A stretch of DNA of 9,280 bases from DATLFI01 sp035524895. GTDB lineage: Bacteria; Acidobacteriota; Thermoanaerobaculia; Multivoradales; Multivoraceae. Shown piece by piece: positions 6,097 through 9,280 of the stretch (the stretch's first letter is position 1; each line of letters begins with the position of its first letter). Under the pieces are notes generated by a model. That model was given only the letters and a program-made list of their open reading frames with translations. It had not been told where the DNA came from and did no database searches. Where the stretch lies: NCBI GenBank assembly GCA_035524895.1, contig DATLFI010000192.1, positions 1 through 9,280 on the forward strand, read 5' to 3'. The translations under genes and the position numbers were made by a program.

Positions 6097-6738
6097 CTAG
6101 CCCCGACCCGGGTCGTGGACGACGCGGCGGATCCCGGCGTAGGTGCCACAGCGACAGAGGTTGCCGCCCAGCGCCTGCACCACCTGATCGTGCGTGGGCG
6201 AAGGGTGCTCGGCGAGCAGCGCAGTCGCGGCGACCACGAAGCCCGGTGTGCAGAAGCCGCACTGCTGGGCATCATGGGCCACGAACGCCGCCTGCACCGG
6301 GTGCAAGCCGTCGGGGTTGCCGAGACCCTCGACCGTGGTGATCTCGCGGCCCTCGGCCTCGATCGCGAGCCGGGTGCAGGCGTAGATGGGTCTGCCGTCC
6401 TCGAGCACAGTGCAGGCGCCGCAGGTGGCGCGGTCGCAGACCTTCTTGGGGCCGGTGACGTCGAGCCGGTCGCGCAGCGCGTCCAGCAGGGTCACGCGCG
6501 GCTCGACCCGGAGCTGCCGCGCCGCGCCGTTGACCCGCAGCTCGATCCCCACCTCGCCCGGGCCAACGAAGCTCGCGCCGGTCTCGCCGGCTTGCGCGGC
6601 GCCCCTCACCGGCTCGGTGCCCAGCAGCGCTCCGGTCGCGAGCGCACCCGCCGCGCCGCCGCGCAGGAACGATCGACGCGAGAGGCCGCTGGACGCGTCC
6701 GCGCGATCGCCGGACCGGGATTCGTGCTCGTCGCTCAT
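6097..6738 (-). CDS. Molybdenum hydroxylase 2Fe-2S subunit with Tat signal
   Basis: The 213-residue subunit relays electrons through two 2Fe-2S clusters. The N-terminus has a twin-arginine signal SRRSFLRGGAAGALATGALL (20-39) with Arg21-Arg22, which predicts folded export through the Tat system. The plant-type ferredoxin domain carries Cys101, Cys106, Cys109 and Cys121 (CDRATCGAC and a later C). The alpha-helical domain carries Cys160, Cys163, Cys195 and Cys197 (CGFCTPG and CRCGTY). All eight ligands are present. The ATG at 6738 is chosen because AGGAG lies five bases upstream and it leaves a compact n-region; the frame is open to an ATG at 6768. It is first in the subunit set and lies 60 bp after the protease gene. 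PaoA/YagT of the periplasmic aldehyde oxidoreductase is the closest known comparison. Confidence 0.95.
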   Translation of the reverse strand: MSDEHESRSGDRADASSGLSRRSFLRGGAAGALATGALLGTEPVRGAAQAGETGASFVGPGEVGIELRVNGAARQLRVEPRVTLLDALRDRLDVTGPKKVCDRATCGACTVLEDGRPIYACTRLAIEAEGREITTVEGLGNPDGLHPVQAAFVAHDAQQCGFCTPGFVVAATALLAEHPSPTHDQVVQALGGNLCRCGTYAGIRRVVHDPGRG

Positions 6739-6743
6739 CGGAG

Positions 6744-6748
6744 CTCCT
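6744..6748 (-). promoter_or_regulatory. Shine-Dalgarno that fixes the Fe-S subunit start
   Basis: The minus strand reads AGGAG, then CTCCG, then the ATG at 6738. This spacing favours the inner ATG over the in-frame ATG at 6768, which has no such site. Confidence 0.65.
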
Positions 6749-6766
6749 GCTGCACGGTGAAGCTCC

Positions 6767-6772
6767 ATCTTA
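6767..6772 (-). promoter_or_regulatory. Possible extended -10 element before the hydroxylase operon
   Basis: The minus strand reads CTGGTAAGAT, where TAAGAT (four of six -10 matches) is preceded by TG plus one base, as in extended -10 promoters. No -35 match is visible at the right distance. If used, transcription would begin near 6760, downstream of the ATG at 6768, which again supports the start at 6738. The operon could instead be read through from the protease gene. Confidence 0.25.
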
Positions 6773-6798
6773 CCAGCGAGGCCACCGCCCCTCCCCCC

Positions 6799-7878
6799 TC
6801 AGATCCTCTTCGTCACCTCGACGAACTGATACACCTTGTCGAGATCGACCATGCCGAGCAGTTTCTCGTCCTCGATCACCAGCATCGTCTCCTGCTGGCT
6901 CGACAGGAGTCGGCGGAGCACGTCTTCGAGCGGGGTCGCGGGCGCCACGCCGTCGACGCCGCGCCGCATCGCCTGCAGCACGGCGGCTTCGCGGCCGAGC
7001 GAAGAGAGCCCGCCGAGCAGAGCCGCGCGGTCGAGCATGCCGGCGACCCTGCCCCAGGCGTCGATGACCGGGAAGTTGCGCTGGTGGGTCGCCAGATAGA
7101 GCCGCGCGGCCCACTCGAGGGAGTCCTGGGGCTGGAGCGTCTCGAAGCGGGTCATCATCGCCTCGCCGGCGGTGCGGCCGAGCACCATGCTGCGCGTGCG
7201 GTTCATCGCCGCCTCTTGGCCGGCGCCGACGAACACGAACAGCGCTATGAGCAGCAGGATCAGGTTGCTGCCGGGCCCGAAGAACGCCAGCAGCGCCAGC
7301 AGCACCGCCATGCCCTGCCCGATCGCCGCGGCGATGCGGGTGGCGCGCTCTTCGGGGAAGACGAAGGTCAGCGACGCGCGCAGGATGCGCCCGCCGTCCA
7401 TCGGAAAGGCCGGCAGCAGGTTGAACAGGAAGAGCAGGAGGTTGGCGAACAAAAGGCGCGACAGCAGCGAGTGCCCGAAGGTCGCTGCCGTCATGTCGAA
7501 GGGCATCCGCAGCGCCGCCATCGCCGCCACGCAGATGCCTGCGAGGACGAGGTTGACGAACGGTCCGGCGGCGGCGATAGCGAGCTCCGCGAAGCCGCTG
7601 GGAATGCGCGTGAGCCGCGCCATGCCCCCGATCGGATAGAGCACGATCTCCTGGGTTTCGACGCCGAATCGACGCGCCATCAGCGCGTGTCCCAGCTCGT
7701 GCAAGACCACACAAACGAACACCAGCGCGAGCTGCACCAACGCCAGAGCCGCCGACTCGCCGACCCCAGCGGCGTAGACCGCGAACCACACCACCAGGAA
7801 CAGGAAGGTGAAGTGGACCCGGATCGGGATCCCGAAGAGCTGGAGGAGCTGCAGCGATCCGCCGCGACCCGCGGTCAA
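6799..7878 (-). CDS. Site-2 protease family (M50) intramembrane metalloprotease with C-terminal CBS pair
   Basis: The 359-residue membrane protein would cleave transmembrane substrates within the bilayer; such proteases release sigma or transcription factors or process membrane proteins. Zinc-binding HELGH is at residues 60-64, and the second active-site motif NLLPAFPMDGG at 153-163 supplies Asp161. Hydrophobic segments lie at about 24-40, 44-60, 97-120, 141-157, 183-200 and 204-220. Two CBS repeats follow (about 238-291 and 299-355), which bind adenine nucleotides in other proteins and may gate activity. The start is TTG: the normal N-terminal text GIPIRVHFTF begins only 15 residues in, there is no nearer ATG, and GGGGGA lies six bases upstream. 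It overlaps the aminotransferase stop by three bases. No obvious substrate is encoded nearby. Confidence 0.94.
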   Translation of the reverse strand: MTAGRGGSLQLLQLFGIPIRVHFTFLFLVVWFAVYAAGVGESAALALVQLALVFVCVVLHELGHALMARRFGVETQEIVLYPIGGMARLTRIPSGFAELAIAAAGPFVNLVLAGICVAAMAALRMPFDMTAATFGHSLLSRLLFANLLLFLFNLLPAFPMDGGRILRASLTFVFPEERATRIAAAIGQGMAVLLALLAFFGPGSNLILLLIALFVFVGAGQEAAMNRTRSMVLGRTAGEAMMTRFETLQPQDSLEWAARLYLATHQRNFPVIDAWGRVAGMLDRAALLGGLSSLGREAAVLQAMRRGVDGVAPATPLEDVLRRLLSSQQETMLVIEDEKLLGMVDLDKVYQFVEVTKRI

Positions 7879-9107
7879 CGCCGATCCCCCACGGCGTCGG
7901 CCGGCGCGCCGCTCGCAGCGGCGCGCTCGTCGAGCACCGCGGGCTCCACCGCCGCACGCATGCGCTCGAGCGCCTCGGCGATCGTCGCGCGCGAGGCGGC
8001 GAACGACAACCGCAGGTGCCGGTCGTCGCCGAAGGCGGAGCCTGGCACCACCACGACCCCTGCGCTCTCGAGCAGGTACTCCGCGAAGGCGACGGAGCCC
8101 TCGAGACCCGGCCGGAAGCTCCCCGAGCAGTCCGGGAAAGCGTAGAACGTGCCGGCCGGCGCCACCAAACCGAAGCCCGGCAGCCCGCCGAGGCCGCTCG
8201 ATAGCAGGTCGCGGCGCGCCTGGTACTCGAGCAGCCGTTCCTGAACCTCGGCCTCACCATGCTCGAGCGCGGCGAGCGCACCGTGCATCGCGAAGGTGGT
8301 GACGTTGGAGGTCACGTGACTCTGCACCGTGCGGACCGCGGCAAGGATCGCCTTGGGTGCGAACACGTAGCCGATGCGCCATCCCGTCATGGCAAAGGTC
8401 TTCGAGAACGAGCCGACCAGGACCACCGTCTGCGGGTAGTCGCAAGCCAGCGCGGCGATCGACGCATGCGTCCGGCCGTCCCACACGAACCGGTCGTAGG
8501 TCTCGTCGGAAACGACGGCCACGCCGCGCCGAGAGCACTCCTCCACCACCCGCTCGAGCTCCTTGGCCGCGATCAAGCCTCCGGTCGGGTTGCACGGCGA
8601 GTTGATGACCACCGCGCGGGTGCGCGGCGAGAGCGCAGCCAGGATCGGCTCGGCCCGGATCGCGAACCCGTCCGCCGCCGCGGTCGGCACGAAGACCGGC
8701 TCGGCTCCGGCGAGCCGCGCCTGGTCGGGAATGCTGACCCAGCAGGGTGACGGGACCACCACCTCGTCGCCGGGCTGCACCAGCGCGAGCGCGACCTCGA
8801 ACAGCGCCGCCTTGGCGCCGACCGTGATCAGCCCGTCCACGGGACCCCAAGGTGCGCCGAGCGCCCGGAAGCGGTCGGCGAGCGCGCCGCGCAATGCCGG
8901 CAAGCCGCCGACCTCGGTGTACTTGGTGTGCCCGTCGCGCAGCGCGCGCGCGACCGCCTCGACCGCGACCTGGGGTGATGGGAAGTCGGGCTCGCCGGCG
9001 CCGAGGTCGACCAGGTCCGCGCCTGAGGCGCGAAGCTCCGCGACGCGGCGCGACAGCCGGAGTGTCGCGGACTCCTCGACCCGGGTCATGCGATCTGCCA
9101 AGCGCAT
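7875..9107 (-). CDS. PLP-dependent class I aminotransferase (aspartate aminotransferase subgroup Ib-like)
   Basis: The 410-residue cytosolic enzyme transfers an amino group between an amino acid and a 2-oxo acid through pyridoxal phosphate. The fold type I signature is complete: DLGAGEPDFPSP (34-45), the YTEVGG segment (63-68), NPTGG (173-177), Asp201 and Tyr204 in SDETYD, the Schiff-base lysine Lys236 in SFSKTFAMTGWRIGY (233-247), and the carboxylate-binding Arg366 in LRLSFA. The N-terminus MRLADRMTRVEESATL matches the subgroup Ib pattern, which supports the ATG at 9107 rather than the one at 9089; neither has a good ribosome site. The usual YWVSYP motif is CWVSIP (122-127), so substrate preference may differ from true aspartate aminotransferase. 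The last 20 residues are an Ala-rich tail. The 135-bp repeat ends 35 bases upstream of its start. Confidence 0.94.
   Translation of the reverse strand: MRLADRMTRVEESATLRLSRRVAELRASGADLVDLGAGEPDFPSPQVAVEAVARALRDGHTKYTEVGGLPALRGALADRFRALGAPWGPVDGLITVGAKAALFEVALALVQPGDEVVVPSPCWVSIPDQARLAGAEPVFVPTAAADGFAIRAEPILAALSPRTRAVVINSPCNPTGGLIAAKELERVVEECSRRGVAVVSDETYDRFVWDGRTHASIAALACDYPQTVVLVGSFSKTFAMTGWRIGYVFAPKAILAAVRTVQSHVTSNVTTFAMHGALAALEHGEAEVQERLLEYQARRDLLSSGLGGLPGFGLVAPAGTFYAFPDCSGSFRPGLEGSVAFAEYLLESAGVVVVPGSAFGDDRHLRLSFAASRATIAEALERMRAAVEPAVLDERAAASGAPADAVGDRR
7885..7890 (-). promoter_or_regulatory. Ribosome-binding site supporting the TTG start of the protease
   Basis: The minus strand reads GGGGGA, then six bases, then TTG at 7878-7876. 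The site lies within the last codons of the aminotransferase gene and supports a coupled non-ATG start. Confidence 0.5.
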
Positions 9108-9142
9108 CGGCCGAGATCGTATCCGGATCAGTCAAGCGGCCT

Positions 9143-9277
9143 AGCAGCCCGTGGTGAAACCCGCGTGAGGCTGCGCGCGGGGATCTGCGGTCGCTGGCAA
9201 GGCGTGGCCGACGAACGCGATGCGGTGCCATCGTGCAGGAGGCCCAACGCAGCCAGCGGCCGCAAACCCCCGCGCCC
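9143..9277 (-). repeat. Right copy of the flanking 135-bp inverted repeat, upstream of the aminotransferase
   Basis: Read on the minus strand this copy matches 168-302 (125 of 135 bases identical, no gap). It ends 35 bases before the aminotransferase ATG, in the same orientation towards its gene as the left copy has towards cdd. Unlike the left copy it holds a long stem: 9252-9275 pairs with 9175-9198 over 24 positions with one mismatch (9259/9191) and two G-T pairs. Within the loop CGATG (9233-9229) pairs with CATCG (9222-9218). A 32-base conserved tail (9143-9174) lies outside the stem. Only three bases remain before the window edge, so the outer boundary is not known. Confidence 0.93.
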
Positions 9278-9280
9278 AAA

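Noticed and set aside
4114..8145. A 1343-residue open frame on the plus strand, antisense to the Mo subunit, Fe-S subunit and protease
   Set aside because: It is rich in Arg, Ala, His and Leu with no recognisable domain, crosses three well-supported genes and the gaps between them, and is expected from strong GC bias at codon third positions.
9116..9135. TTGACT and TACGAT upstream of the aminotransferase as a promoter
   Set aside because: They are only eight bases apart, far below the usual 16-18, and each lacks a partner at the proper distance.
168..9277. A large composite transposon bounded by the inverted repeats
   Set aside because: No transposase, resolvase or integrase lies between them, the enclosed genes are metabolic or housekeeping in type, and no target duplication can be seen because the outer right flank is outside the window.

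Overview
The window is very GC-rich, densely packed bacterial chromosome. Gene families, Tat and Sec signals and short or overlapping gene junctions suggest a Gram-negative, high-GC bacterium of the broad deltaproteobacterial, Myxococcota or Binatota kind, probably known from a metagenome assembly. That placement rests on the general look of the proteins and is not certain. No transposase, integrase, phage, tRNA, rRNA or CRISPR array is visible.

Layout. The left edge (1-121) may hold the last residues of an HTH regulator. A strong palindrome (123-159) and a 135-bp repeat (168-302) follow, then cytidine deaminase (cdd, +, 349-738). A small STAS-domain anti-sigma-factor antagonist (-, 799-1164) and an SRAP/YedK-type abasic-site protein (+, 1260-1997) diverge from a 95-bp gap. 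The right three quarters lie on the minus strand. Reading leftwards from 9107 they encode a class I aminotransferase, a site-2 protease with CBS domains, the three subunits of a molybdenum hydroxylase of the xanthine dehydrogenase/aldehyde oxidase family (order Fe-S, Mo, FAD), an unrecognised 76-residue Cys-rich protein and an exported DUF1326 protein.

How the genes work together. The Fe-S subunit carries a twin-arginine signal and the other two subunits carry none, so the folded enzyme is probably exported as one complex, as in periplasmic PaoABC. The 76-residue ORF begins one base after the FAD-subunit stop behind a strong Shine-Dalgarno, and the DUF1326 gene begins 28 bp later. These five genes look like one operon whose last two products are candidate partners of the oxidase. 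The FAD subunit keeps a segment like the 4Fe-4S insertion of PaoB-type subunits, but has only one cysteine in the whole protein. The aminotransferase and protease overlap (TGA inside TTGA) and are translationally coupled.

The least explained structure is at the two ends. Bases 168-302 and 9143-9277 are an inverted repeat of each other (125 of 135 identical, no gaps). Each copy lies just upstream of an inward-pointing gene, cdd or the aminotransferase, in the same orientation relative to that gene. Copy 9143-9277 can fold into a 24-bp stem. A dispersed structured repeat (mobile, regulatory or RNA-encoding) is the best reading.
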